A program made the translations under genes and the position numbers. The notes under the pieces were generated by a model. That model was not told where the DNA came from. It made no database searches and was given only the letters and a program-made list of their open reading frames with translations. 64,000 bases of DNA from Pedobacter namyangjuensis (GTDB lineage: Bacteria; Bacteroidota; Bacteroidia; Sphingobacteriales; Sphingobacteriaceae), in NCBI RefSeq assembly GCF_003313325.1, contig NZ_QMHQ01000001.1, positions 1-64,000 of the forward strand, written 5' to 3'. Positions 1-8,942 of this stretch are shown here, one piece after another (positions within the stretch are counted from its first letter, which is position 1; the number at the start of each line of letters is the position of its first letter).

Positions 1-15
1 CTCCGAAGCGGGATG

Positions 16-46
16 CAAAGGTAGCAAAAAAACATGTCCGAACAAA
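16..46 (-). promoter_or_regulatory. Consensus Bacteroidota promoter reading off the left edge
   Basis: On the minus strand TTTG (43-46) lies 19 bases before TACCTTTG (16-23), an exact match to the primary sigma consensus of Bacteroidota. Transcription would leave the window at its left end. The start region (1-15) is GC-rich compared with its surroundings, which suggests a stable-RNA operon such as rRNA, but that is inference because the transcript is not in view. Confidence 0.7.
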
Positions 47-530
47 CAAACGCCAAAATTGTTTTGAAGGGAACGCGTAATATGCTGGCCGACAGCGTGA
101 AAAAATTGCCGAACGGAGCAATCTACTCTAGTATAAGTGTCGAAACCTTGCACTGCAATATCTCAAAAAGGATCCGTTTATAAGATCATAAGCCATAGAC
201 AACTTGTTTCGCCTGTCCTTAAACTCAACAATTAGATCAAAAACACGTAAAATAGTACTTTAAATGAAAAGGCATGCTAGTCGCGAACCTTCTGCAATGG
301 CAGGAAAATCTGGCGGGCAGGGTGTATTTGCGATTCTCGTAACCACGCCCAACTATAAATGATAATGAGAGTAAACTGGAAAAGGATGGCAGCTCATGAG
401 GAATAGAAAATACCGGTTAAAAGCATTTATTGAGAAAGAGCAGAATCCTTAGATATTGTAAGTAAAAGCGTTTTTTTACGGATGCACGGAAAATGCCATG
501 GGACGCACCGCCCATGCCGACTAAACCCGA
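47..530. other. Intergenic stretch with no recognised gene
   Basis: About 480 bases without a supportable coding region. It is somewhat richer in GC than the flanking intergenic DNA. I see no tRNA cloverleaf, long repeat or insertion-sequence end. It lies upstream of the left-edge promoter, so part of it may be an upstream regulatory region or decayed sequence. Confidence 0.4.
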
Positions 531-620
531 CGGCAACGGAAATACTTTTTGCTAGCCCCGGCGTTCGGTCAAAATAGTAAGATTGTGCAAAAAGATTGGA
601 GCGGACGGCGGGGCTACACC
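531..620 (+). repeat. Diverged copy 1 of a dispersed intergenic element
   Basis: The block GGAAATACTTTTT (538-550) is followed by a GC-rich inverted repeat and by AAAAAGATTGGA (589-600) and GCGGGGCTA (608-616). The order and sequence match the outer frame of the elements at 15831-15964 and 50948-51060. Inside, TAGCCCCGGCGTTCG (553-567) pairs with 602-616 over 15 positions with one mismatch and one wobble. A short open frame crossing this region is not a credible gene. Confidence 0.5.
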
Positions 621-675
621 TATATATATGTAGTGAAACTGATTTTCGAATATAGAAGCCAATATATTTGTAAAG

Positions 676-705
676 AAAAAAGTTAGGCAAATACGACCTA
701 ACTTT
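676..705 (-). terminator. Intrinsic terminator of the SDR gene
   Basis: AAAGTTAGG (679-687) pairs with CCTAACTTT (697-705) around a 9-base loop. On the minus strand the stem is followed by a U-run encoded at 676-680. It sits about 50 bases downstream of the stop at 754. Confidence 0.75.
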
Positions 706-712
706 TAAAAAA

Positions 713-738
713 CATATAGGATAATTAATACCTATGTG
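713..738. repeat. CTATGTGG hairpin, copy 1
   Basis: An 8-bp stem with one G-U pair (713-720 with 731-738) encloses a 10-base AT loop. The 3' arm reads CCTATGTGGT, shared with the longer hairpin at 12038-12080, which suggests a small dispersed palindrome. It lies between the SDR stop and its terminator. Confidence 0.35.
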
Positions 739-753
739 GTTGTTTTAATAACT

Positions 754-1470
754 TTAGGGATTAGTTGACCAGATACCGCTCTCCTTTATAAAAACACGTC
801 GGTTAAGCTTTAACTGTGCAATTAACAGCTCTGCAAAATCTTCTGGTTGCATTACACGTTCTGGGTTGCCATCTGTTAAATTTAAGTTGATAGCCATATC
901 TGTAGCTACTGTACTAGGCAACATAGTGCTTACACGAATGTTGTGCTTACGCACTTCCTGCATTAAAGATTCTGATAGTCCAATCAGTCCAAATTTTGAT
1001 GCGCTATACGCACTTGTAACCGCGGCACCGTTTTTACCGGCAGTAGATGAAACATTTATGATATCACCTAGCTGGCGTTCTATCATTTCGGGCAAAACAG
1101 CACGCGTAACATAATAAACGCCTAACAAATTGATTTCAATAACCTGTTTCCATTTAGCAGGCTCCAATTCCATGAATTTACCAAATGCTCCTACCCCAGC
1201 ATTATTGATTAGAATATCTATCGTGCCTATGTCTTGCTTAAGTTGGGCAACCGCACTATTGACAGCATCGATATCAGATACGTCGGCAATAGCAAAGGCG
1301 GTTTTAACTTTGTATTGCTTTAGTTCATCAGCAACTTTGATCAAATCGCTTTCAGTTCGGCCTAATAAAGCAATATTTACACCTTCTGCTGCTAAAGCTA
1401 TAGCGATTGCTTTACCTAAACCTTTACCTGCTCCGGTAACCAACGCGTTTTTTCCTTGTAATGATTCCAT
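754..1470 (-). CDS. SDR-family oxidoreductase, 3-ketoacyl-ACP reductase-like
   Basis: This 238-residue protein is a classical short-chain dehydrogenase/reductase of the FabG-like group. The NAD(P) glycine motif TGAGKGLG is at residues 12-19, NNAG at 89-92, the active-site Asn at 114, Ser at 141-142, and the catalytic YSASK with Tyr155 and Lys159. Length and motif spacing are normal and the protein should be a soluble cytoplasmic reductase. In Bacteroidota such proteins are often annotated as 3-ketoacyl-ACP reductase, but there is no fatty-acid gene cluster here, so the substrate is unknown. The gene is monocistronic and ends at a terminator at 676-705. Confidence 0.85.
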   Translation of the reverse strand: MESLQGKNALVTGAGKGLGKAIAIALAAEGVNIALLGRTESDLIKVADELKQYKVKTAFAIADVSDIDAVNSAVAQLKQDIGTIDILINNAGVGAFGKFMELEPAKWKQVIEINLLGVYYVTRAVLPEMIERQLGDIINVSSTAGKNGAAVTSAYSASKFGLIGLSESLMQEVRKHNIRVSTMLPSTVATDMAINLNLTDGNPERVMQPEDFAELLIAQLKLNRRVFIKESGIWSTNP

Positions 1471-1593
1471 AAAATATTTTTGAAATGCTAAAATATCAAA
1501 AACTAAAACGGAAGAAGTTTGACGGATGTAAAATTATAAGCGTTTGTAGGTATAGCAAACAAGTAGAACTAGTTACTTTGCTTTTTCTAAAAC

Positions 1594-2496
1594 TTAAACA
1601 ACTTCTGTTGCGTAAGAAGAACTTACTTTCGGTTGGTGTTTCCACCTGCGGTGGCTCCATAGCCAATAGGCTGGCTCTTCTTTGATAATTTGCTCCAAGA
1701 ATTTGGTATGGAGCTCGGTTATCTCAAACTCTGCAGTTTCTTTAGGATTTAAACACAAAGGGACACAATCAACTTCATAATAACCGCGTTTAAGGTATTT
1801 AACTTTCATATAGAAAACTGGCCGGTCTGTTTTAATGGCTATTTTTTCTATGCCTAATTGGATTGAACTGGGCTGGTTTAAAAAGGTAGTCCAGTATTGT
1901 ACGTCTTTTCCTCTGGGCGACTGATCGTTACCAAAGGCCATTACGCTAGGGATATTTTCGGTTTCCTTTAGCACTCGCAAAGTATGCCTCATTGCGGTCA
2001 TTCTGTTGCCAAATTTACTACGCATTTTCATAAACCAATTATCAAATACTTGGTTTGCAAGAGGTTTGTAAATAGGGTATAACGTTGCGGACAAACTGGC
2101 TCCAAAAGCTAAAGTGCCCCACTCCCAGTTTCCATAGTGGGCAGAGCATACCAAAACACCACGTCCTTGTTTTAGGTAATCTTCTATTAAGTGTTTGTTC
2201 GTGATGATAAAGCGTTTTTGCAATTCTTTTCTAGAGATGCTATTCGTCTTTACAACCTCTAACATTAGCGAAGCCAAATAGCGGAAAAAAACCTTCTCTA
2301 TTTTACGAAGTTCTTCAGGACTTCTTTCAGGCAATGCGTTTTTTAAGTTCTCTCTAACTACTTTTTTTCGGTAACCGACTAAATAGTAAAGTAGCAAATA
2401 AACAACATCTGCAATTAGATATAATACTGAAAAAGGCAAATAGGAAATTATAGACAGTAAAAAGATACCTAAGTGAGAAATTGCTTTTTTTAACAT
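1594..2496 (-). CDS. Lysophospholipid/lipid A acyltransferase family (LpxL/HtrB-like)
   Basis: This 300-residue membrane-associated acyltransferase has a hydrophobic N-terminus (about residues 8-42) and the HX4E catalytic motif HYGNWE at 120-125, followed by DQSP at 191-194. These are hallmarks of the LpxL/LpxM family, which adds secondary acyl chains to lipid A at the inner membrane. The start is supported by the hydrophobic segment beginning close to Met1. Bacteroidota carry several paralogs, some thought to act on other acyl acceptors, so the substrate is not certain. It lies 123 bases upstream of the SDR gene and could share a transcript with it. Confidence 0.85.
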   Translation of the reverse strand: MLKKAISHLGIFLLSIISYLPFSVLYLIADVVYLLLYYLVGYRKKVVRENLKNALPERSPEELRKIEKVFFRYLASLMLEVVKTNSISRKELQKRFIITNKHLIEDYLKQGRGVLVCSAHYGNWEWGTLAFGASLSATLYPIYKPLANQVFDNWFMKMRSKFGNRMTAMRHTLRVLKETENIPSVMAFGNDQSPRGKDVQYWTTFLNQPSSIQLGIEKIAIKTDRPVFYMKVKYLKRGYYEVDCVPLCLNPKETAEFEITELHTKFLEQIIKEEPAYWLWSHRRWKHQPKVSSSYATEVV

Positions 2497-2591
2497 AGAT
2501 AAACGGTAGGTTTCGGTAAAAATAATAATTTTAAAGTGAGTTTATTGCCATTAGCTAGTAAAGCTTGTTAAGCAAGCATTTCTTTTGCAAT

Positions 2592-2623
2592 AAAAAAGCC
2601 TGCAAAATTCAATGCAGGCTTTT
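2592..2623 (-). terminator. Intrinsic terminator after typA
   Basis: AAAAGCCTGCA (2594-2604) pairs perfectly with TGCAGGCTTTT (2613-2623) around an 8-base loop. The A-run at 2592-2597 gives a U-run on the minus strand. It lies between the typA stop (2660) and the acyltransferase start (2496). Confidence 0.85.
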
Positions 2624-2659
2624 AATATTTAAATTCCACTGAAGGAAATTTAAGGTTTA

Positions 2660-4462
2660 TTAGTTTTTACTACCGTTTGCTTTACGTTGTTGTTCTGTTA
2701 AAAAGATTTTACGTAAACGCATACTTTGAGGCGTTACTTCAATATACTCATCAGCTTGAATATACTCCATACATTCTTCTAAAGAGAATTTAATTGCCGG
2801 TGCAATTCGAGTATTATCATCTGTACCAGATGCACGCATGTTAGTTAATGCCTTTCCTTTAACGATGTTAATTACTAAATCGTTATCACGGATGTGCTCA
2901 CCTAAAATTTGTCCTTCATAAATTTCAACTCCTGGATCTACAAAGAAACGACCTCTATCCTGTAGCTTATCAATAGAATAAGCGGTAGTCATCCCTTTAT
3001 CCATAGAAATTAGTACACCATTTAAACGACCAGGAATCGTACCTTTCCAAGGCTCGTAAGCTTTAAAACGGTGTGCCATAATCGCCTCGCCCGCAGTTGC
3101 AGTTAATACGTTGTTACGTAGACCGATGATACCACGAGCAGGGATTTCAAATTCCAAGTGCTGTAAATCGCCTTTCGGCTCCATAATTAACAACTCGCCT
3201 TTACGTTGAGTTACCAACTCGATTACTTTACCAGCAACATCACCCGGTACATCTACAATTAAAGTTTCAATTGGCTCATGTTTTTTACCATCGATTTCTT
3301 TAACAATAACCTGTGGCTGTCCAACTTGCAACTCGTAACCTTCGCGACGCATGGTTTCGATTAATACTGATAAATGGAGAATACCACGACCGTAAACCAA
3401 CCAAGAATCCGCACCTTGAGTTTCAACAACTTTTAAGGCCAAGTTTTTCTCCATTTCCTTCATCAAACGATCTTTGATACGTTGAGAAGTAACCAATTTA
3501 CCTTCTTTACCGAAGAAAGGTGAGTTGTTAATGGTAAACAACATGTTCATTGTTGGCTCATCAATGCTAATTACTGGCAATTGCTCTGGATTTTCAAAAT
3601 CAGCAATCGTATCGCCAATGTCGAAACCATCAATACCTACAACAGCACAAATATCTCCAGAACCAACCTCTTGAGTACGGATTTTTCCTAAACCTTCGAA
3701 AGTATATAATTCTTTAACCCTAGATTTAACCAATTTACCATCACGTTTAATTAAGGTAATTGGTTGGTTTTCTTTAATAGTACCACGGTGTACACGTCCA
3801 ATAGCAATACGACCTACGAAAGAAGAATAATCTAACGAAGTAATTTGCATTTGTAAAGTACCTTCGTTAACCGGTGCAGGCGGAATTGTAGCCACAACGG
3901 TATCCAATAATGCGAAAATATCTGTAGTTGGCACTTTCCAATCTGTACTCATCCAACCTTGTTTAGACGAACCGTAAATTACCGGGAAATCTAATTGATC
4001 TTCTGTAGCTTCTAAGTTAAAGAACAACTCAAAAATTTGCTCGTAAACCTCTTCCGGTCTACAGTTTTCTTTATCAACTTTGTTTACAACAACAATTGGT
4101 TTTAAACCTAATGATAACGCTTTTTGTGTTACGAAACGCGTTTGAGGCATTGCACCTTCAAAGGCATCACACAATAACAAAACGCCATCGGCCATTTTCA
4201 ATACACGCTCTACCTCACCGCCGAAATCCGCGTGACCAGGAGTATCAATGATGTTAATTTTTACGTCTTTGTATTGTACCGACACGTTTTTAGATACGAT
4301 AGTGATCCCACGTTCACGTTCTAAATCATTGTTGTCCAATATCAATTCTCCCTTTTGTTCGTTATCACGAAAAACAGAACAAGAGTGTAAAATCTTATCA
4401 ACCAATGTAGTTTTACCGTGGTCAACGTGTGCTATAATAGCTATATTTCTAATCTTTTGCAT
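2660..4462 (-). CDS. typA: Ribosome-associated translational GTPase TypA/BipA
   Basis: This 600-residue elongation-factor-like GTPase has G1 AHVDHGKT at residues 11-18, the switch/G2 region ERERGITI at 48-55, G3 DTPGH at 72-76 and G4 NKVD near 126. EF-G-like beta-barrel and alpha/beta domains follow, and the C-terminal BipA domain ends in a Lys/Arg-rich tail. Length is typical. BipA binds the 70S ribosome and helps large-subunit assembly, especially under stress or cold. The gene is monocistronic, with its own terminator and a consensus -7 box 22 bases upstream. Confidence 0.97.
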   Translation of the reverse strand: MQKIRNIAIIAHVDHGKTTLVDKILHSCSVFRDNEQKGELILDNNDLERERGITIVSKNVSVQYKDVKINIIDTPGHADFGGEVERVLKMADGVLLLCDAFEGAMPQTRFVTQKALSLGLKPIVVVNKVDKENCRPEEVYEQIFELFFNLEATEDQLDFPVIYGSSKQGWMSTDWKVPTTDIFALLDTVVATIPPAPVNEGTLQMQITSLDYSSFVGRIAIGRVHRGTIKENQPITLIKRDGKLVKSRVKELYTFEGLGKIRTQEVGSGDICAVVGIDGFDIGDTIADFENPEQLPVISIDEPTMNMLFTINNSPFFGKEGKLVTSQRIKDRLMKEMEKNLALKVVETQGADSWLVYGRGILHLSVLIETMRREGYELQVGQPQVIVKEIDGKKHEPIETLIVDVPGDVAGKVIELVTQRKGELLIMEPKGDLQHLEFEIPARGIIGLRNNVLTATAGEAIMAHRFKAYEPWKGTIPGRLNGVLISMDKGMTTAYSIDKLQDRGRFFVDPGVEIYEGQILGEHIRDNDLVINIVKGKALTNMRASGTDDNTRIAPAIKFSLEECMEYIQADEYIEVTPQSMRLRKIFLTEQQRKANGSKN

Positions 4463-4484
4463 AAATGCGCCTGTAAATTTGGCG

Positions 4485-4492
4485 CAAAGATA
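4485..4492 (-). promoter_or_regulatory. Candidate -7 box for typA
   Basis: On the minus strand the sequence reads TATCTTTG, an exact TAnnTTTG match ending 22 bases before the ATG of typA. No good TTTG lies at the expected -33 distance, so only half of the promoter is supported. Confidence 0.5.
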
Positions 4493-4665
4493 GTGTTTTC
4501 AATTGAATTTTTTTGGGTTTTGCCTACTATTTCTCTCATTATATTTTTGTTAAATTTTGAATATCAATAGTTTAAACCCATCCTTTCATTTTGAAGACCT
4601 AAAGTAAATAGCCCCTTAAAGAAATCAACTTACCCAATACAAGAATAATTTATAAATTTAGTGCC

Positions 4666-5025
4666 ATGGAAATTAATACACACAAGATAAACGATCTCGA
4701 AATCGCTGAAGTTACTGCCTCAACGACCATTATCAACAATATCGAAGATGGTTTAGATTTATTGGGCAACTTATACTACCAAGGCTTCGATCGTATTATC
4801 ATTTATGAAAAGAATATCACTCCAGATTTTTTTGACTTAAAAAATGGAATAGCGGGAGAAATTCTTCAAAAATTCTCTAATTACAGAATTCGATTAATTG
4901 TGGTGGGGGATTTCGATTACACGAGCCAAAGCCTTAAAGATTTTATTTACGAAAGCAATAATGGCAAACAAGTGAACTTCTTACCGACTATTACAGATGC
5001 GCTAAATAGGTTTTCAAATTCATAA
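4666..5025 (+). CDS. DUF4180 domain protein
   Basis: This 119-residue protein has an alternating alpha/beta pattern resembling DUF4180: a strand-rich start, the central RIIIYEKN segment, FFDLKNGIAGEILQKF, and the LIVVGDF strand. The family has no experimentally known function that I can name. There is no signal peptide, so it is probably cytoplasmic. Its last six bases overlap the convergent 3' end of the VOC gene, so the two transcripts collide. Confidence 0.75.
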   Translation: MEINTHKINDLEIAEVTASTTIINNIEDGLDLLGNLYYQGFDRIIIYEKNITPDFFDLKNGIAGEILQKFSNYRIRLIVVGDFDYTSQSLKDFIYESNNGKQVNFLPTITDALNRFSNS

Positions 5026-5481
5026 TGATATAGCACGTGCTATTAACCATTTCTCATAATTAATTACACCCAGTTCTGGTTTACCTTCGCCTTCTAAAAT
5101 GGCTATAAACTCTAGGTCATGTCCATCTGGATCTTTAAAATAAATAGCTAGAGCTGGCATCCAAGCAAAAACCATTGGTTGCTCACTCCCATCTTTTAAA
5201 AAATTATAAGGTTTAAGATTTCGAGCTTTCAGAAAATCTACAGATTTGTTTAACACATCATCAACATCACACCTAAAAGCAAAATGCCTGATATCAATTT
5301 GATCTTTTGGCTTTTCCCATAAACCAAGCATGGCCCCTTTTGGTTCGCCAATCCAGAAAAAGGCAACTCTTCTATCGTCATTATAGCCACACTCGGTTAG
5401 TCCTAAAACATTTTTGTAAAAATTTACTGATCTTTCTAAATCTTCAACATAAATGTGTGTTTCAAATAATCCTTTAATCAT
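5020..5481 (-). CDS. VOC-family (glyoxalase/dioxygenase fold) protein
   Basis: This 153-residue protein has the paired beta-alpha-beta-beta-beta modules of the vicinal-oxygen-chelate superfamily. Likely metal ligands are His9, His66 and Glu124, with the characteristic DPDGHDLEF segment at 117-125. Members include glyoxalase I, fosfomycin-resistance thiol transferases and dioxygenases. The sequence alone does not say which reaction this one performs, and no resistance gene or pathway neighbour helps. It is soluble and monocistronic. Confidence 0.75.
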   Translation of the reverse strand: MIKGLFETHIYVEDLERSVNFYKNVLGLTECGYNDDRRVAFFWIGEPKGAMLGLWEKPKDQIDIRHFAFRCDVDDVLNKSVDFLKARNLKPYNFLKDGSEQPMVFAWMPALAIYFKDPDGHDLEFIAILEGEGKPELGVINYEKWLIARAISL

Positions 5482-5589
5482 TTGGCAAATGTAATGGCTG
5501 TTGTAATCTAAAGAAAATCACTTTTTTCAATTTAACTATAAACAAAGTTGATAAGTGTTACGTTGTATAACAATTAGTGCTCCAAACAA

Positions 5590-5979
5590 ATGAAAACATC
5601 TAAATTCACTCTTATTCTATTTATTGCTCTGTTGCCTAGTATAGCGGTTGCTCAAAAAGCTTACGAAACAATTGTTTACAAGGGATCGGTTAACGGAATG
5701 AAAATAGTTTTTTCCTTAGCCGATGGTTATCTTCCGGCAAGCGAACTCAGTTTAAAGCAACAAAACAATTCCTTAACGTTTCTACCCGATAAAGGAGAAG
5801 CAGCAACTAATGGCGATTTAAAATTGTTAAACTACAGCAATCCGCTAAAGCCTGCCAAAAACCACTTCGTTTTACATAAATTGCAAGATTGCTATGATAA
5901 AATCCCGAACGAGATAGCTGGTGTTTACGATACCGGCGAAAGGCGGTATATTATCATGCTTAAACGAGAGAAAAAATGA
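5590..5979 (+). CDS. Hypothetical secreted protein
   Basis: I do not recognise this 129-residue protein. It begins with a clear signal peptide (Lys-rich start, hydrophobic residues 6-17, and AVAQ before the likely cleavage near residue 21-22). The mature part is basic, with three Lys and one Arg in the last five residues. Its stop overlaps the next start in an ATGATGA context, so it is probably translationally coupled to the NAD(P)-binding protein downstream. Confidence 0.65.
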   Translation: MKTSKFTLILFIALLPSIAVAQKAYETIVYKGSVNGMKIVFSLADGYLPASELSLKQQNNSLTFLPDKGEAATNGDLKLLNYSNPLKPAKNHFVLHKLQDCYDKIPNEIAGVYDTGERRYIIMLKREKK

Positions 5980-6638
5980 TGAGTAAAAAGGCAGTATTAA
6001 TAGGAGCAACAGGTTTAATTGGAGCTAACTTGCTAAAAAAGTTATTAGCTAACGATAACTATGAAAAAGTGCTGGTTGTTACCAGAAAAGCGCTTGATAC
6101 AAGCCATCCAAACTTAAATCAGCTTGTTATAAATTTTGATGAACTCAGCAAATATGAACACGAAATTGTAGGCGACGACATTTTTTGTTGCTTAGGTACT
6201 ACCGCCAAAAAAACACCAGATAAAGCACTTTACAAAAAAATTGATTACCAATATCCGTTGGATGTTGCAAAAATTGCTTTAAAAAATGGGGCAAAATCCT
6301 ATCACTTAGTTTCGGCAATGGGAGCCAATGTAAAATCGAGCATTTTTTATAATAGAACAAAAGGTGAGGTAGAACGGGATTTAGCAAAGTTAAACTTTGA
6401 TAGTACGCATATTTATCGCCCGTCTTTACTAGATGGAAGCCGTAGCGAGCAACGCTTCGCGGAAAAAACGATGAATGTAATTATGCGTTTAATTAATCCG
6501 CTATTAATTGGTTCGTTAAAAAAATATAGAAGTATTAAAATTGAAAAAGTAGCATCAGCTATGCTAAAACAAGCCAATAAAAACCTAAAAGGAAACTATA
6601 TTTATTTATCCGACGAAATTGAAAACTTGGGTACTTAA
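5976..6638 (+). CDS. NAD(P)-binding Rossmann-fold protein, atypical SDR (HTATIP2-like)
   Basis: This 220-residue protein opens with GATGLIG at residues 10-16, the nucleotide-binding motif of atypical and extended SDRs. A YNRTK stretch at about 125-129 occupies the place of the catalytic YxxxK. Overall it resembles NAD(P)H-binding proteins of the HTATIP2/TIP30 type. The start could be either of two consecutive Met codons (5976 or 5979). It overlaps the secreted protein upstream by four bases and the convergent NTF2-like gene downstream by four bases. Substrate unknown. Confidence 0.75.
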   Translation: MMSKKAVLIGATGLIGANLLKKLLANDNYEKVLVVTRKALDTSHPNLNQLVINFDELSKYEHEIVGDDIFCCLGTTAKKTPDKALYKKIDYQYPLDVAKIALKNGAKSYHLVSAMGANVKSSIFYNRTKGEVERDLAKLNFDSTHIYRPSLLDGSRSEQRFAEKTMNVIMRLINPLLIGSLKKYRSIKIEKVASAMLKQANKNLKGNYIYLSDEIENLGT

Positions 6639-7081
6639 TTGGGCTTGTCTCTTAACAAGGTAGAATGTAGCAGACTAATCTTCCATCTGCCTTCGTCTTT
6701 AACCAAAACCACGCTTTCGAGCCATTTAAAGCGTTTTTTCTTGCCATCGCCTTCAAAATCTGCAGTATTGTTATAAATAAGCCAAGCGGTATTTTGCTTG
6801 ATTTCTGTAGCTAAAAATACTAGCGTATTTATCCGCTTCTCATTTTTACCCACAGAAGGCTTCATCGCATTTATTAAGGTATCGATATTCCAAACTTCGC
6901 CATATTCCACCAGCTTAATGTTTTGGGTAAGGGAGCGCATCTTATCAAAATCTAGCGCAGACATTGCATCAAAAAACTTAATAACCGTTTCTTGGGCCTC
7001 TTTTTGATCTACGGTTTTCTGCTGCGCATTTAAGTTTAAGAATGCGAGAACCAGCAAAAGCGAAAAGATTATTTTTTTCAT
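6635..7081 (-). CDS. Secreted NTF2-like/SnoaL-fold protein
   Basis: This 148-residue protein has a signal peptide (residues 1-19, ending LNLNAQ). The rest has the layout of nuclear transport factor 2-like cone folds: an N-terminal helix with FFDAMSALDFDKM and C-terminal strands ending in GRWKISLLHST. Such proteins are often periplasmic and of unknown ligand. A perfect 8-bp hairpin (7085-7102) sits four bases before the start codon. Confidence 0.65.
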   Translation of the reverse strand: MKKIIFSLLLVLAFLNLNAQQKTVDQKEAQETVIKFFDAMSALDFDKMRSLTQNIKLVEYGEVWNIDTLINAMKPSVGKNEKRINTLVFLATEIKQNTAWLIYNNTADFEGDGKKKRFKWLESVVLVKDEGRWKISLLHSTLLRDKPN

Positions 7082-7084
7082 ATC

Positions 7085-7102
7085 AGATAGTTTTAACTAT
7101 CT
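7085..7102. other. Near-perfect palindrome at the translation start
   Basis: AGATAGTT pairs with AACTATCT with only two unpaired bases between them, directly upstream of the ATG at 7081. It has no U-run, so it is not a convincing terminator of the upstream esterase gene. It could be an operator or an mRNA hairpin controlling initiation. Confidence 0.4.
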
Positions 7103-7119
7103 AATATACTAAATGTTAA

Positions 7120-7929
7120 CTATTTACCGAAAGCCCAAATTAAAAATGAAGGCATTGCTTTTGTCCAAGTAGGTACATCGTGTTTACCACCAACCATTTC
7201 ATAGTAAAAAATGTCATTTGGTCGTTGGTAGCCTTTTTTTATCAACTCTTTAACTACATCAATAGTATCATCAATAGAGTCGATAATAAAGTTATGGTTA
7301 CGGTCGGCAACTTCATCGTTGGTTCCTGTCATTAACCAAAATTTAACGGTTGGGTTTGTATTAGTTTCGCGAATCATTTCGTGTACAATGCGGTCATCAT
7401 CGGTGTAACCTGCACTTAAATCTTTTTTACGCCACCAAAACGAGCCGGAGAAAACACCAACGGCATCAAAGTAATTGTCGTGGTTCCAGGCTATATCAAA
7501 TGCAGTTATGCCACCTAAAGAGAATCCGGCAATTGCACGTTTACCATTAATTGTTACGTTTAGTTCACTGTGTACATAAGGCATTAGCTCCTTAAGAACA
7601 AATTCGGTATAGGCACTAGCTTTAGATCCTCTTTTTTTAAAATCGGGTCTGTTTGCCACCCCATATTCCAAAACACGCTCATTACTAGCTTTAATGCCAA
7701 TTACCACAGTCGGCTCGATTCTCCATTTTTCGTATAATGAAGAAAGCATTTCATCTATCTCCATTAAAGCCAGATCCTGACCATCATTTAATAACAACAA
7801 GTTTACACGCTCGTTGCCCAACAAATTGGCAGGGCAAAAAACTTCTAGTTCAACTTCTCTTTTTAAGTAAACTGATTTTATATAATGGGTAGTTTTGATA
7901 ACAGTAGGTAATGTTAAATGATTGTACAT
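7120..7929 (-). CDS. Putative esterase, alpha/beta-hydrolase (esterase D/Fes-like)
   Basis: This 269-residue putative esterase has the nucleophile elbow GFSLGG with Ser137 and a C-terminal GGKHD likely to carry the catalytic His. There is no signal peptide, so it should act in the cytoplasm. It is divergent from a second esterase at 8120, which heads the ATP-grasp/amidoligase gene set. The two esterases differ clearly in sequence but share the layout. Pairing with that cluster suggests it cleaves an ester or an activated product of it, but this is inference. Confidence 0.8.
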   Translation of the reverse strand: MYNHLTLPTVIKTTHYIKSVYLKREVELEVFCPANLLGNERVNLLLLNDGQDLALMEIDEMLSSLYEKWRIEPTVVIGIKASNERVLEYGVANRPDFKKRGSKASAYTEFVLKELMPYVHSELNVTINGKRAIAGFSLGGITAFDIAWNHDNYFDAVGVFSGSFWWRKKDLSAGYTDDDRIVHEMIRETNTNPTVKFWLMTGTNDEVADRNHNFIIDSIDDTIDVVKELIKKGYQRPNDIFYYEMVGGKHDVPTWTKAMPSFLIWAFGK

Positions 7930-7950
7930 GGCTTTCTCACTAATCTAGTG

Positions 7951-7958
7951 CAAAGGTA
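7951..7958 (-). promoter_or_regulatory. Candidate -7 box for the leftward esterase
   Basis: The minus strand reads TACCTTTG, an exact TAnnTTTG match 21 bases before the ATG at 7929. A clear TTTG at the -33 position is missing. Confidence 0.45.
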
Positions 7959-8119
7959 ATATTCTAAAAGTAAAAGGAAAACAGGAAAAGTAAATCTGAA
8001 TTGGACGACGAAGAATGAGCACATCCGCATTTTTATGTCAAAAATTAACGAATAATTAATTTTTTCGAAATTTTATGCAGATATGCAGATTTTAGAACAT
8101 AAATGAATGTAATTATTTT

Positions 8120-8872
8120 GTGATTGAATTAGATTTTTATACCTTAAAGCATCTAAATGACAGGCCTGTGAAAGAAGAACTAAAAGAATGGTATAGTCCT
8201 AATTTAAGTAAGGACATAAAAACGCTCATATTTGGGCATGCCGGTTATCCTATCTTTCTCTTCCCAACCAGTATGGGAAGTTATTACGAAAACAAGGATT
8301 TTAAATTAATTGATGCAATTTCTGGTTTTATAAACGACGGTAAGGTAAAAGTCTACTGTCCAGACGGCATCGACAAACTAAGTTGGTATAATAAAGGAGT
8401 GCATCCGGCAGATAGAGTTAAAAACCACATTTGGTACGATAAATTTTTGTTAGAAGAATTAGCACCACTTGCAAAACACGAAACTGGCCACCATAAAATT
8501 ATTACAGCCGGCTGTAGTTTTGGAGGATATCATGCTGCAAATTTTGCTTTTCGACATCCTTGGGCGGTAAGCCATATGTTTAGTATGAGCGGGGCATTCG
8601 ATATTTCGGGACAGTTGGATGGCTTTTATAATAATGACGCCTATTTTAATAATCCAGTAGATTTTTTGCCAAACGATATGAACCCAGAACTTTGGCAAAT
8701 GAAAATTGTATTAGGCACATCAGACAGAGACATGTGCAAAGGCGATAACGAAAGGCTGTCTGAAATCCTCGGCAAAAAAGGTATTAATCATTGGTTGGAT
8801 ATAAGGCAAAATGCAGATCATGATTGGCCTATTTGGAGACACATGTTTCCTGAATATTTAGCCCAATTATAA
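8120..8872 (+). CDS. Putative esterase (alpha/beta-hydrolase), first gene of the amidoligase cluster
   Basis: This 250-residue putative esterase has the nucleophile motif GCSFGG with Ser133 and a late ADHDW stretch likely to hold the catalytic His. The start appears to be GTG: no in-frame ATG lies between the upstream stop (8093) and this codon. It is followed at 70 bases by ATP-grasp, GCS2 ligase, GATase and a second ATP-grasp, all on the same strand. Gene order suggests it hydrolyses an ester or peptide-like product or precursor of that pathway. Confidence 0.78.
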   Translation: MIELDFYTLKHLNDRPVKEELKEWYSPNLSKDIKTLIFGHAGYPIFLFPTSMGSYYENKDFKLIDAISGFINDGKVKVYCPDGIDKLSWYNKGVHPADRVKNHIWYDKFLLEELAPLAKHETGHHKIITAGCSFGGYHAANFAFRHPWAVSHMFSMSGAFDISGQLDGFYNNDAYFNNPVDFLPNDMNPELWQMKIVLGTSDRDMCKGDNERLSEILGKKGINHWLDIRQNADHDWPIWRHMFPEYLAQL

Positions 8873-8942
8873 AATAGCCAGGAAGCTCATTTTATCGAAA
8901 TCAACTTTACAACATTTAAAAATTAACATACATCAAATACTT

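Noticed and set aside
427..690. Open frame of 87 residues on the minus strand
   Set aside because: It crosses the diverged repeat and the terminator stem, has no family resemblance and no start signal.
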